Assembly (NCBI RefSeq): GCF_003044185.1
Contig: NZ_PYYB01000001.1
Location: 1,942,978-2,006,977 of the forward strand
Length of the DNA stretch: 64,000 bases
Source of the DNA: Paraconexibacter algicola
GTDB taxonomy: Bacteria; Actinomycetota; Thermoleophilia; Solirubrobacterales; Solirubrobacteraceae
Reading direction: 5' to 3'
How positions within the stretch are numbered: the first letter of the stretch is position 1; every line of letters starts with the position of its first letter. Below, piece by piece: positions 1 through 7,667 of this stretch. The notes under the pieces are model-generated. The model made no database searches. It worked only from the letters and a program-made list of their open reading frames with translations, and was not told the origin of the DNA. A program made the translations under genes and the position numbers.

Positions 1-1639
1 GCTGGCCCTCCTCCACCGTGTCGCCCTCGGCGACGACGATCTTCCACATGTTCCCCTGCATCGGGGAGTCGAGCCGGTCGGCGCCACCGCCGCCGCCCTT
101 GGAGGCGCGCTTCTCGCGCTTCTTCGGGCCGGCGGCCCCGGGCGCGGCGGCCGGCGCGGCACCGTACGCGGGGGCGTCGCCGAACACCTTCACGTCGAAG
201 CGCTTGCCGCCGACCTCGACGACGTAGTCGCTCTGGACCTTGTCCTCGTCGTCGGACTCGTAGCGCTCGCCCGAGTCCTCCGCGGTGGACTTGAGCCAGT
301 CCTGGTCCTCGACGAGGTCCTTGCAGATCGAGCCCTTGGCCCAGTCCTCGGTGGACAGGAGCGCCTTGTGGAACGGGATCAGGGTCTCGAGGCCCTCGAT
401 CTCGTACTCCTCCAGCGCGCGGATCATGCGGGCCGTGGCCTGCTCGCGATCGGCGTCCCAGACGATGAGCTTGGCGACCATCGGGTCGTACATCGGCGAG
501 ACCTCGCCGAACGCCTGCACGCCGGAGTCGACGCGCACACCGGGGCCGGTCGGCTCCTTGTAGTTGCCGATCGGGCCGGGGGCGGGAGCGAAGTTGCGCG
601 GGGCGGACTCGGCGTTGATGCGGCACTCGATCGCGTGCCCGCGCAGCTCGATGTCCTCCTGCTGGTAGTCGAGCGGCAGGCCGGCGGCGGCCTTGATGCC
701 CTGCTTGACGATGTCGATGCCCGTCGTCATCTCGGTCACGCAGTGCTCGACCTGGACGCGGGTGTTCATCTCCAGGAAGAAGTACTCGTCGCCCTGGAGC
801 ATGCCCTCGATCGTGCCCGCGCCGACGTAGTTGACGGCCTTCGCGGCGTCGATGCCGATCTTGCCGATCCGCTCGCGCATCTCCTCGTCGACGACCCACG
901 ACGGGGCGGGGGACTCCTCGATGAGCTTCTGGTGGCGGCGCTGGATGGAGCAGTCGCGCTCGCCGAGGTGGATGACGTTGCCGTGCGTGTCGGCGAGGAT
1001 CTGGACCTCGACGTGGCGGGGCTCGGGCAGGTAGCGCTCGAGGTACACGGTGCCGTCGGAGAAGAACTTCTCGCCCTCGCGGCTCGCGCCCTCGTAGGCG
1101 TCCTTGAGCTTGTCCTCGGTCAGCGCGACGCGGAAGCCCTTGCCGCCGCCGCCGGAGGCCGCCTTGACGGCGACCGGGTAGCCGATCTCGTCGCGGGCGA
1201 TGCGGACGGCGTCCTCGTAGGTCTCGACGGCCTCGGTGGTGCCGGGGACGATCGGGACGCCCGCCTTCTGCATCAGCTCGCGGGCCTTGGTCTTGGAGCC
1301 CATGGCGTCGATCGCGGACGCGGGCGGGCCGATGAAGACGATGCCGGCGTCCTCGCAGGCCTTCGCGAACGGCGCGTTCTCGGACAGGAAGCCGTAGCCG
1401 GGGTGGATGGCCTCGGCGCCGCACTCCTTGGCGACCTCGATGATCTTGTCGACCTTGAGGTAGTTCTCGGACGCGGGACCGTCGCCGATGAAGTACGCCT
1501 CGTCCGCCTTGGTGGGGTGCAGCGCGTTGCGGTCGGTCTCGGAATAGACGGCGACGGACGTGATGCCCATCTCCTTGCACGCGCGGAAGACGCGGATCGC
1601 GATCTCGCCGCGGTTGGCCACCAGGATCTTCGAGAACAT
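1..1639 (-). CDS. Acyl-CoA carboxylase alpha chain (biotin carboxylase + biotin carrier), 3' end cut by window edge
   Basis: This chain carboxylates biotin with ATP and bicarbonate and carries it to a carboxyltransferase beta chain in acetyl- or propionyl-CoA carboxylase. About 546 residues are visible. The N-terminus reads MFSKILVANRGEIAIRV, the usual biotin carboxylase start. The ATP-grasp glycine loop (SGGGGKG) and the EMNTRVQVEH motif follow. After an Ala/Gly/Lys-rich linker the carrier domain begins (DSPMQGNMWKIVVAEGDTV), and the window ends before the AMKM biotin-lysine motif, so roughly 30-40 residues are missing. The fused BC-BCCP layout is typical of actinobacterial acyl-CoA carboxylases. 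The likely partner beta chain lies at 24177-25742 and a possible epsilon subunit at 9592-9786. Acetyl- versus propionyl-CoA specificity cannot be read from this chain. Confidence 0.93.
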   Translation of the reverse strand, partial: MFSKILVANRGEIAIRVFRACKEMGITSVAVYSETDRNALHPTKADEAYFIGDGPASENYLKVDKIIEVAKECGAEAIHPGYGFLSENAPFAKACEDAGIVFIGPPASAIDAMGSKTKARELMQKAGVPIVPGTTEAVETYEDAVRIARDEIGYPVAVKAASGGGGKGFRVALTEDKLKDAYEGASREGEKFFSDGTVYLERYLPEPRHVEVQILADTHGNVIHLGERDCSIQRRHQKLIEESPAPSWVVDEEMRERIGKIGIDAAKAVNYVGAGTIEGMLQGDEYFFLEMNTRVQVEHCVTEMTTGIDIVKQGIKAAAGLPLDYQQEDIELRGHAIECRINAESAPRNFAPAPGPIGNYKEPTGPGVRVDSGVQAFGEVSPMYDPMVAKLIVWDADREQATARMIRALEEYEIEGLETLIPFHKALLSTEDWAKGSICKDLVEDQDWLKSTAEDSGERYESDDEDKVQSDYVVEVGGKRFDVKVFGDAPAYGAAPAAAPGAAGPKKREKRASKGGGGGADRLDSPMQGNMWKIVVAEGDTVEEGQ

Positions 1640-1816
1640 AGGGGCCGGAATCTACTTCAAGGCGGGCGTCGGGCGACGTCTGGCGGGCCTGGGGACCCGA
1701 CGCGTGTCCGGGCGGGGTGTGCGGGGCGCGGCGCGGGGGTAGGGCAGGCGCCCAGGGCGGCTCGTCGGCCGCCGCGCACGGGAGTACGCTCCTGGCGCCC
1801 ATCCGCTCAAGCCTCC

Positions 1817-1823
1817 AAGGAGG
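1817..1823 (+). promoter_or_regulatory. Strong ribosome binding site fixing a GTG start
   Basis: AAGGAGG lies 8 nt upstream of GTG 1832. It is one of the few textbook Shine-Dalgarno sequences here, and it rules out the long upstream extension of this reading frame. Confidence 0.8.
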
Positions 1824-1831
1824 ACCCGTTC

Positions 1832-2272
1832 GTGGACGCATCCCAGCTCAGCACCGGTGCAAAGGTCGCCGGTGGTGCCGGTCTCGCGCTGCTCATCATC
1901 ATGTTCCTGCCGTGGTACGAGGTGTCGGCATCGTTCGGCAACATCTCGGCCTCGGACAGCGGGAACGCGTGGCAGGTGTTCAGCTTCATCGACATCGTCC
2001 TGTTCATCACCGGCGTCGTCGCGGTCGGCGTGGCCGTCGCCGCCGCGCAGAACAAGCTCGGCGCCCTCCCGGTGCCCGCGGGCCAGCTCGTCCTGGGCCT
2101 CGGGGCCCTCGCGACGCTGCTCGTGCTGTTCCGCATCCTCAGCGTGCCGGACGGGGACATCCCCGACGGCCTCGACGACGGGATCGACATCGGTCGCAAG
2201 ATCGGCGTCTTCCTCGGCTTCTTCGCCTCCGCGGCCATCGCGTACGCGGGCACCCTGCTCGCGAAGAAGTAG
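1832..2272 (+). CDS. Small four-TM membrane protein, function unknown
   Basis: The protein has 146 residues with about four hydrophobic segments (roughly residues 9-25, 45-67, 80-100 and 122-142). An acidic loop (VPDGDIPDGLDDGIDIG) sits between the third and fourth. The first TM contains a short FLPWYEV motif. The start is GTG 1832 because of the perfect SD just upstream; the frame stays open far to the left only because of GC bias, antisense to the carboxylase. It is a single gene divergent from the carboxylase alpha chain and followed by a strong hairpin. I do not recognise a named family; small actinobacterial membrane proteins of this layout are common. Confidence 0.8.
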   Translation: MDASQLSTGAKVAGGAGLALLIIMFLPWYEVSASFGNISASDSGNAWQVFSFIDIVLFITGVVAVGVAVAAAQNKLGALPVPAGQLVLGLGALATLLVLFRILSVPDGDIPDGLDDGIDIGRKIGVFLGFFASAAIAYAGTLLAKK

Positions 2273-2282
2273 GTCCCGGACC

Positions 2283-2311
2283 GTCGCGTCGCGCCCGGTG
2301 CGCGACGCGAC
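2283..2311 (+). terminator. Perfect 12-bp hairpin after the membrane protein gene
   Basis: GTCGCGTCGCGC (2283-2294) pairs perfectly with GCGCGACGCGAC (2300-2311) around a 5-nt loop, 10 nt after the stop codon. No T-run follows, so it is a U-less hairpin of the kind often found in high-GC actinobacteria. Confidence 0.6.
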
Positions 2312-2520
2312 ATCGGGCGTGGCATCCGCGGCCGGGTCCGTGCCCCGCCGCGGGCGCGGCGCCCGGGCGTCCCGCTCGGTCGCCACGTCGCGCCGCCGCC
2401 GGCTCGCCTGGGCGTCCCGCCGCGGGCGCATCGGCGCGGGCGCGTCGCCGCGGCCGTTTCGCCCGGCGGCCTCGCCCCAGCGCTCCGCCGCGGGCGCATC
2501 GTCGCGCCGCTCCGCCCGTT

Positions 2521-2562
2521 TTGGGTGATCTGGAGGCCAGATATGGACTCCGCCTCACCCAG
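2521..2562. repeat. 42-bp inverted-repeat element, copy 1
   Basis: The arms TTGGGTGA (2521-2528) and TCACCCAG (2555-2562) face each other. An inner palindrome ATCTGG-AGG-CCAGAT occupies 2528-2542. Flanks (CGTT before, TTCGGCG after) are shared with copy 2. The element is exactly 42 bp, as are the other two copies. Confidence 0.75.
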
Positions 2563-2603
2563 TTCGGCGTTGGCGCGGCGACCGCGGCCGCAGTCCGCGC
2601 GTT

Positions 2604-2645
2604 CTGGGTGATCTGGGTGCCGGATATGGGCTCGGCCTCACCCAG
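2604..2645. repeat. 42-bp inverted-repeat element, copy 2
   Basis: CTGGGTGA (2604-2611) and TCACCCAG (2638-2645) are perfectly complementary and the total length is 42 bp. The interior matches copy 1 in layout (ATCTGG..., GGATATGG, CTC.GCC), as do the GCGTT and TTCGGCG flanks. Copies 1 and 2 sit in direct orientation 83 bp apart, upstream of the DUF559 gene. Confidence 0.75.
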
Positions 2646-2806
2646 TTCGGCGTGGGCCGGGGTGGCCGCGACAGCGTCCGGGTCGTCCGTGACGCTCGAA
2701 CCGTCTGTTGCGCGCGGGCGCAGGTTCGCGTCGGGCGGCACGCGATCCAGCACTGCTTCGGTGACAGCGGGCGGCTCCCGCGCGCGCCCGGGTGATCGTC
2801 CTGCGC

Positions 2807-3709
2807 ATGGTCACCTTCCCTCTCCACATCTGGGAGCTCGTGCTGGCCCAGTCCGGGGTCGTCACCGCCGCCCAGCTGCGCGCCGGCGGCGTCGCGCTCG
2901 CCGACGTCCGCCGTGCCCGCCGCGCCGGGCTGCTGCGTCCGCTGCACGGAGGGACCGGCGTGTACGCCACCTTCCCCGAGGGCCTCGCGCCGCCCGACGC
3001 GGCGCTGCGCGCCGCGGTCCTCGCCTGCGGCCCGGACGTCGTGCTCTCCCACCAGACCGCGGCCGCACGCTGGCAGCTCGTGGCCCACGGACCCCCGGGG
3101 CTCATCGAGCTCGCCTCGCGCCGGGAGCTGACGCCGCCCGAGGGCATCTGGATCCACCGATCGCGGCTACGCGCGGCCGAGGTCGTGCCGCTCGACGGCT
3201 TCGCGATCACGACGGTCGAGCGGACGCTGCTCGACATCGCGATCAGGTTCGCGCCCGCCGCGCTGGACCGGGCGCTGCGCGAGGCCGAGTTCCACCACGG
3301 CACGCGGCCGGAGGATCTCGCCGCCGTCCTGCGCCGTGGTCACCGGGGCAGCGCGAGGCTCCGGGCGGCGATCGAGCGGCACGTCCCCGGATGGGGGGAG
3401 ATGCGCAGCCGGCTCGAGCGGCGGTTCCGCAGCCTGCTGGTCCGCCACGGGATCCCGCTCCCACGGCGCAACGTGACCCTCGGACCGTGGATCGTCGACT
3501 GCCTCTGGCCGGAGCTCGGCGTCGTCGTCGAGCTCGACGGGCGTCAGCACGCGCGCCCCGGGCAGGCGGCGGTCGACGCCCGGCGGGACCTGTGGCTGCG
3601 CGCCAACGGCTACGTCGTCCTGCGGTACACGTGGCAGCAGGTGACCGAGGACTCGGACGCGGTCGTCGCCGATCTCCTCGCGGCGCTCGGCGCCCGGCGT
3701 TCTGGGTGA
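2807..3709 (+). CDS. DUF559 / AbiEi-like winged-helix protein with Vsr-like nuclease-fold C-terminus
   Basis: The protein has 300 residues. The N-terminal third (LVLAQSGVVTAAQLRAGG...RRARRAGLL) resembles the winged-helix region of AbiEi-type antitoxin proteins. The C-terminal third carries the DUF559 pattern: VELDGRQHA, then D..RD, then GYVVLRYTWQQV, related to very-short-patch-repair endonuclease folds. Such proteins are numerous in actinobacteria and their role is unproven. ATG 2807 is preferred over GTG 2792 because homologue-like sequence begins near it. The last three bases of the gene (TGA 3707-3709) are part of the 42-bp element copy 3, so the repeat overlaps the coding end (GRRSG). 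The gene is a singleton between repeat copies. Confidence 0.8.
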   Translation: MVTFPLHIWELVLAQSGVVTAAQLRAGGVALADVRRARRAGLLRPLHGGTGVYATFPEGLAPPDAALRAAVLACGPDVVLSHQTAAARWQLVAHGPPGLIELASRRELTPPEGIWIHRSRLRAAEVVPLDGFAITTVERTLLDIAIRFAPAALDRALREAEFHHGTRPEDLAAVLRRGHRGSARLRAAIERHVPGWGEMRSRLERRFRSLLVRHGIPLPRRNVTLGPWIVDCLWPELGVVVELDGRQHARPGQAAVDARRDLWLRANGYVVLRYTWQQVTEDSDAVVADLLAALGARRSG

Positions 3710-3743
3710 TCCGAGACCCACATCTGGCCCTGCGACCACCCAG
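3702..3743. repeat. 42-bp inverted-repeat element, copy 3, overlapping the DUF559 stop codon
   Basis: CTGGGTGA (3702-3709) and CCACCCAG (3736-3743) form the arms with one mismatch. The length is again 42 bp, the interior contains ACATCTGG, and the flanks are GGCGTT and TTCGCGCG. The TGA of the left arm is the stop codon of the DUF559 gene. Confidence 0.7.
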
Positions 3744-3791
3744 TTCGCGCGTTGCGGGAGGCGCGCCCGTTCACTCGGGGGCGCGTGGCCT

Positions 3792-3840
3792 CGCCGCGCC
3801 GCGCCGCGCCGCGCCGCCCGCCCGCGCGCCCGCGCGGCGG
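3792..3840. repeat. GC-only low-complexity tract with GCGCC pentamers
   Basis: Four tandem GCGCC units (3796-3815) run into an almost purely G/C stretch ending at the cysN stop. It may help terminate the sulfur operon but has no clear stem-loop with a T-run. Confidence 0.5.
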
Positions 3841-3845
3841 CCGCC

Positions 3846-5159
3846 TCAGGCGATCATGCCCGCGGCGACGGTGTCGTTCGTGCCCTCGTCGATGAGGATG
3901 AACGCGCCGGTCGCGCGGTTGACGGCGTAGGGGTCGACCGCGAGCTCGCGCGAGACGCGCAGGCGGACGCGGCCGATGTCGTTGAGCGCGAGCTCCAGCT
4001 GCGGCACGTCGGCGAACTCGTCGTCCGGATCCGCCGCGGCCGCGCCGCGCGACTCGAGCGTCTCGACGTCGACGACCGATTCGATCGCGTCGACGATGAC
4101 CCGCGCGGACGCGGTCGTGTGCTTGATCGCCAGGCGGGCACCGGGACGCAGCGGCTGCTCGCCCATCCAGCAGACGTCGGCCTCGAGCGTCCGCGCCACC
4201 GTGGGCAGCGAGGAGGAGTGCACGATCATGTCGCCGCGCGACACGTCGCGCTCCTCGGCGAGGCGGATCGTCACGGACATGCCGGCGAACGCCTCGTCCA
4301 GCGGCCCGTCGTAGGTCTCGACCGCGGCGATCGTCGTCGTGGCACCCGACGGCAGGATCGTCACCTCGTCGCCGGCCCGGAACACGCCGGAGGCGACCTG
4401 ACCCGCGTAGCCGCGGTAGTCGCTGCCGCCGTCGCGGATCACCCACTGCACGGGAAAGCGCGCGTCGGCGAGGTTGCGGTCCTCGTCGAGCGACACCGTC
4501 TCGAGGTGCTCGAGCAGCGGCGGGCCCGTGTACCAGTCGGTGCGCTCGGAGCGGTCGACGACGTTGTCGCCGAGCAGCGCGCTGATCGGGATGAACGTCG
4601 TCTCGCGCACCCCGTGCAGCCGCGAGGCGAGCTCGGTGAAGTCGCGCACGATGCCGTCGAAGACCTCCTCGCGCCACTCGACGAGGTCCATCTTGTTCAC
4701 GGCGACGACGAGGTGCGGGATGCCGAGCAGCGCGCTCAGGTACGCGTGGCGCTTCGTCTGCTCGATGACGCCCTTGCGCGCGTCGATCAGCACGATCGCG
4801 AGGTCGGCCGTCGACGCGCCCGTGACCATGTTGCGCGTGTACTGCACGTGCCCGGGCGTGTCGGCGAGGATGAACGTGCGGCGCGCCGTGGCGAAGTACC
4901 GGTAGGCGACGTCGATCGTGATCCCCTGCTCGCGCTCTGCGCGCAGGCCGTCGGTCAGCAGCGACAGGTCCGGCACGTCGGAGCCGCGCTTGCGCGACAC
5001 CTCCTCGACGTGCTCGAGCTGGTCGGCGAGCACCGCCTTGGAGTCGTAGAGCAGCCGCCCGATCAGGGTGGACTTGCCGTCGTCGACGGAGCCGGCGGTC
5101 GCCAGGCGCAGGAGGCCGGCGTTCGCGAGGTCGGTCTGGGAGGGGGGAGGGGCGGTCAT
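3846..5159 (-). CDS. cysN: Sulfate adenylyltransferase subunit 1, GTPase (CysN)
   Basis: CysN is the regulatory GTPase of ATP sulfurylase; it couples GTP hydrolysis to CysD-catalysed formation of adenosine 5'-phosphosulfate (APS). The 437-residue protein shows the P-loop GSVDDGKST near residue 25, DTPGHVQY near 100 and NKMD near 155, followed by EF-Tu-like domains II and III. It ends without a CysC (APS kinase) extension, unlike bifunctional NodQ/CysNC proteins. ATG 5159 is chosen over the adjoining GTG 5162. It lies 21 nt after cysD as the last gene of the sulfur operon. The lack of an APS kinase fits the APS-type reductase upstream. Confidence 0.96.
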   Translation of the reverse strand: MTAPPPSQTDLANAGLLRLATAGSVDDGKSTLIGRLLYDSKAVLADQLEHVEEVSRKRGSDVPDLSLLTDGLRAEREQGITIDVAYRYFATARRTFILADTPGHVQYTRNMVTGASTADLAIVLIDARKGVIEQTKRHAYLSALLGIPHLVVAVNKMDLVEWREEVFDGIVRDFTELASRLHGVRETTFIPISALLGDNVVDRSERTDWYTGPPLLEHLETVSLDEDRNLADARFPVQWVIRDGGSDYRGYAGQVASGVFRAGDEVTILPSGATTTIAAVETYDGPLDEAFAGMSVTIRLAEERDVSRGDMIVHSSSLPTVARTLEADVCWMGEQPLRPGARLAIKHTTASARVIVDAIESVVDVETLESRGAAAADPDDEFADVPQLELALNDIGRVRLRVSRELAVDPYAVNRATGAFILIDEGTNDTVAAGMIA

Positions 5160-5180
5160 CACGGCGGTCTCGGTCTCGGT

Positions 5181-6107
5181 CTAGAAGTAGCCGGCGATCT
5201 TGCGGTCTTCCATCGCGGCCTCGGACACCTTGTCGTCGGCGCGCGTCTCGCCGCGCTCGGTCACCCGGGTGGAGGCGATCTCCGCGACGACGGCCTCGAG
5301 CTCGCTCGCGGTCGAGCGCACGGCGCCGGTGCAGCTCATGTCGCCGACGGTCCGGTAGCGCACGGACTCCACGAACGGGGTCTCGCCGTCCATCAGCTCG
5401 ACGAAGTCGCTGACCGCGTAGAGCATGCCGTCACGGGCGAAGACCTCGCGCTCGTGCGCGAAGTAGATCGACGGGATCTCGAGGTTCTCCTGGGCGATGT
5501 ACTCCCAGACGTCCAGCTCGGTCCAGTTGCTGATCGGGAAGACGCGGACGTTCTCGCCGCGGCGGATGCGGCCGTTGTAGAGGTTCCAGAGCTCGGGGCG
5601 CTGGCGCTTGGGGTCCCAGCCGCCGAAGTCGTCGCGGAAGCTGAAGATGCGCTCCTTCGCGCGGGCGCGCTCCTCGTCGCGGCGGGCACCGCCGAACGCG
5701 GCGTCGAACCCGTGCTCGGCGATCGCGTCGAGCAGCGCCGTCGTCTGCAGCCGGTTGCGGGACGCGCGCGGGCCGGTCTCCTCGGTGACGCGGCCCTTGT
5801 CGATCGCCTCCTGCACGGACGCGACGACGAGCCGGACGCCGAGCTCCTCCACGCGGCGGTCCCGGAACTCCATGACCTCCGGGAAGTTGTGCCCGGTGTC
5901 GACGTGCATGACCGGGAACGGGATCGGCGCGGGCCGGAACGCCTTCTCGGCGAGGCGCAGCAGCACGATCGAGTCCTTGCCGCCGCTGAACAGCAGCACC
6001 GGGTTCTCGAACTCGGCGGCGACCTCGCGCATCACGTGGATCGCCTCGGCCTCGAGGGCCTGCAGGTGGGTGAGCTCGCGGTTGCGGGCGTCGACGGGCG
6101 GTGTCAT
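5181..6107 (-). CDS. cysD: Sulfate adenylyltransferase subunit 2 (CysD)
   Basis: This is the catalytic PP-loop subunit of ATP sulfurylase, making APS from ATP and sulfate with CysN. The protein has 308 residues. The PP-loop LLFSGGKDSIVLLRLA lies near residue 40, followed by HVDTGHNFPEV, GGARRDEERARAKERIFSFRDDFG and the NWTELDVWEYI region. The C-terminus ends AMEDRKIAGYF, a typical CysD ending. The start ATG 6107 overlaps the stop of the upstream transporter gene (ATGA, 6104-6107), implying translational coupling. The frame is open further upstream, but that extension is Arg-rich and lies inside the transporter gene. Confidence 0.96.
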   Translation of the reverse strand: MTPPVDARNRELTHLQALEAEAIHVMREVAAEFENPVLLFSGGKDSIVLLRLAEKAFRPAPIPFPVMHVDTGHNFPEVMEFRDRRVEELGVRLVVASVQEAIDKGRVTEETGPRASRNRLQTTALLDAIAEHGFDAAFGGARRDEERARAKERIFSFRDDFGGWDPKRQRPELWNLYNGRIRRGENVRVFPISNWTELDVWEYIAQENLEIPSIYFAHEREVFARDGMLYAVSDFVELMDGETPFVESVRYRTVGDMSCTGAVRSTASELEAVVAEIASTRVTERGETRADDKVSEAAMEDRKIAGYF

Positions 6108-7033
6108 GCGGGTGCGACCTCCGATGAGGGGCGGGGTGCGGACGAGGAGCGGTGGCGCTGCAGCGCGTACGCGGCGGCGCCGACGAGGAGCGGGGGACCG
6201 ACGATGCCCCACGCGGGCAGGTCCAGGCCGGCCTTCGTGGCGACGCCGAGCGCGCTGGCCAGGAGCACGCAGCCGAGCGCGGGCCGCAGGCCGGCGGCCG
6301 GGACGCGCGGCAGCAGCGCGGTGCCGATCCAGACGCCCGGCAGCGAGCCGAGCAGGATCGTGCCCATGAGCCCGAAGTCGACGTTGCCGCCGATCCAGTG
6401 GGCGATGCCGGCGCTCCAGAGCAGGATCGCGGCGTGGAAGACGTCGGTGCCGACGACGCGGTGCGGCGTCAGGCGGAAGATGAGGATCAGCGCGAGGCCG
6501 ATGAGCGCGCCGGAGCCGACCGAGGTCAGGCCGACGATGAAGCCGAGCACGAAGCCCAGGCCGGCGGCCCCGGACTTCACGCGCTGCGTGAGCTCGACGG
6601 TCTCGCGCTCGCGCTCGGCGAGCTTCGGCATGAACAGCGCACGGCCGAGGATCGTGATCGCGACGATCACCAGGGCGACCGCGATCCCGGCGAGCAGCAC
6701 GTCGTCGAAGCCGTCGCCGTAGCGGGCGTGCAGCTCCTCGACGACGAGGACCCCGAGGATCGAGCCGGGGACCGACCCGACCGCCAGCCACTTCGACACG
6801 CCGAGGTCGACGGTGCCCGACCGCCAGTGCTTCCAGCCGCCGACGGTCTTCGTGACCGCCCCGTACGCGAGGTCGGTGCCGATCGCGACGACGGGGTTGA
6901 TGCCCGCGAAGAGGACGAGCAGCGGGGTCATCAGCGAGCCGCCGCCGATGCCGGTCAGGCCGACGAGGATGCCCACGCCGAGACCGAAGACGACGATGAC
7001 GGGATCGATGCCGAGCATGGGCGGGGCGGCCAC
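6104..7033 (-). CDS. TauE/SafE (DUF81) family transporter, probably for sulfate or sulfite
   Basis: This 309-residue membrane protein has about eight hydrophobic segments. It carries the repeated TauE/SafE signature: GLTGIGGGSLMTPLL near residue 25 and GLTSVGSGALIGLAL in the second half. Family members move sulfite, sulfoacetate or related anions. Its position between the APS reductase and ATP sulfurylase genes, with a 4-bp overlap into cysD, suggests sulfate uptake here, since no ABC sulfate importer or CysZ is visible. Two starts are possible: GTG 7033, 4 nt after cysH, or ATG 7018. Direction of transport cannot be decided from sequence. Confidence 0.88.
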   Translation of the reverse strand: MAAPPMLGIDPVIVVFGLGVGILVGLTGIGGGSLMTPLLVLFAGINPVVAIGTDLAYGAVTKTVGGWKHWRSGTVDLGVSKWLAVGSVPGSILGVLVVEELHARYGDGFDDVLLAGIAVALVIVAITILGRALFMPKLAERERETVELTQRVKSGAAGLGFVLGFIVGLTSVGSGALIGLALILIFRLTPHRVVGTDVFHAAILLWSAGIAHWIGGNVDFGLMGTILLGSLPGVWIGTALLPRVPAAGLRPALGCVLLASALGVATKAGLDLPAWGIVGPPLLVGAAAYALQRHRSSSAPRPSSEVAPA

Positions 7034-7037
7034 GTCC

Positions 7038-7667
7038 TCAGACGTGGAGGCCGCACTCCGTCTTGTCGGTGCCGGCCCAGCGGCCCTCGCGGCCGGAGCC
7101 GGGCTTCGTGCACGGCGCGCAGCCGATCGACGCGTAGTCCTGGTCGTGGAGCGGGTGGTACGGGATGCCCCGGTCCATGATCCGCGTCCACAGGTCCTTG
7201 TCGGTCCAGTGCGCGAGCGGGTTGTACTTGGGGATGCCGCCGCGCTTCTCGTCGGCCTCGACGAGCTCCGCGTCGGCGCGGGTCGGCGCCTGCTCGCGGC
7301 GGATGCCGGTGATCCAAGCGTCGGCGCCGGCGAGGGCGCGCTCGAGCGCGGCGACCTTCTGCGCGCCGCAGCAGTGCTCGGGGCCCGTCCAGGCGGGCGT
7401 GCCCTCGGGCGCCGAGGCGTCCTCGACGTGCACGGTGATGCCCCAGCGGTCCTCGAACGCCTTCCAGGTGGTCAGCGTCTCGGGGAAGAGCACGCCGGTG
7501 TCGATGGTGACGAAGCGCACGGCGTCGAGCGCGTCGAGGCGCGCGAGCTCGTCGACGATCACCGACTCCTCCTTCTGGAAGGAGGTGAGCAGGACCAGGC
7601 GGCCGTCGGCGTGACGCTCGACGGCCTCCTGCAGGACCCGCGTGGTGTCCTGCGTCAGACCGCGCAC
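7038..7667 (-). CDS. cysH: Adenylylsulfate (APS) reductase, CysH family with 4Fe-4S cysteines
   Basis: The enzyme reduces APS to sulfite with thioredoxin. The product is 209 residues from GTG 7667. The four FeS-cluster cysteines that mark APS-type reductases are present: C99-C100 (HCCGAQK) and C183/C186 (GCAPC). The catalytic cysteine is C205 in the C-terminal KTECGLH motif. GIRREQAPTR and KYNPLAHWTDKDLW are standard substrate-site motifs. The gene overlaps the end of the sulfite reductase gene by 13 bp, and no ATG alternative exists near the N-terminus. PAPS-type enzymes lack the two cysteine pairs, so this operon should not need APS kinase. Confidence 0.93.
   Translation of the reverse strand: MRGLTQDTTRVLQEAVERHADGRLVLLTSFQKEESVIVDELARLDALDAVRFVTIDTGVLFPETLTTWKAFEDRWGITVHVEDASAPEGTPAWTGPEHCCGAQKVAALERALAGADAWITGIRREQAPTRADAELVEADEKRGGIPKYNPLAHWTDKDLWTRIMDRGIPYHPLHDQDYASIGCAPCTKPGSGREGRWAGTDKTECGLHV

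Larger units (their letters stand above)
2273..2806. other. 530-bp non-coding stretch: terminator, direct repeat, two 42-bp elements
   Basis: No convincing gene lies here. In order it holds the hairpin at 2283-2311, very GC-rich sequence with a 17-bp direct repeat (CCGCCGCGGGCGCATCG at 2417-2433 and 2485-2501), and two copies of the 42-bp inverted-repeat element at 2521-2562 and 2604-2645. Long frames crossing it on both strands are Arg/Ala/Pro-rich and look like GC artefacts. Confidence 0.6.

Noticed and set aside
368-1831. Long plus-strand frame (upstream part of a 634-aa reading frame) across the carboxylase gene
   Set aside because: It is antisense to a clear biotin carboxylase, has Asp/Leu/Val/Arg-only composition typical of GC-frame shadows, and the real gene begins at GTG 1832 with its own SD.
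3846-5159. cysN as a translation factor or as the SelB relative
   Set aside because: It has the CysN-specific order, adjoins cysD, and retains normal G motifs; the SelB-like gene at 37064 is a different protein.
4119-6722. 867-aa plus-strand frame opposite cysN, cysD and tauE
   Set aside because: It is an antisense shadow of three well-supported genes; the composition is low-complexity with no recognisable domain.
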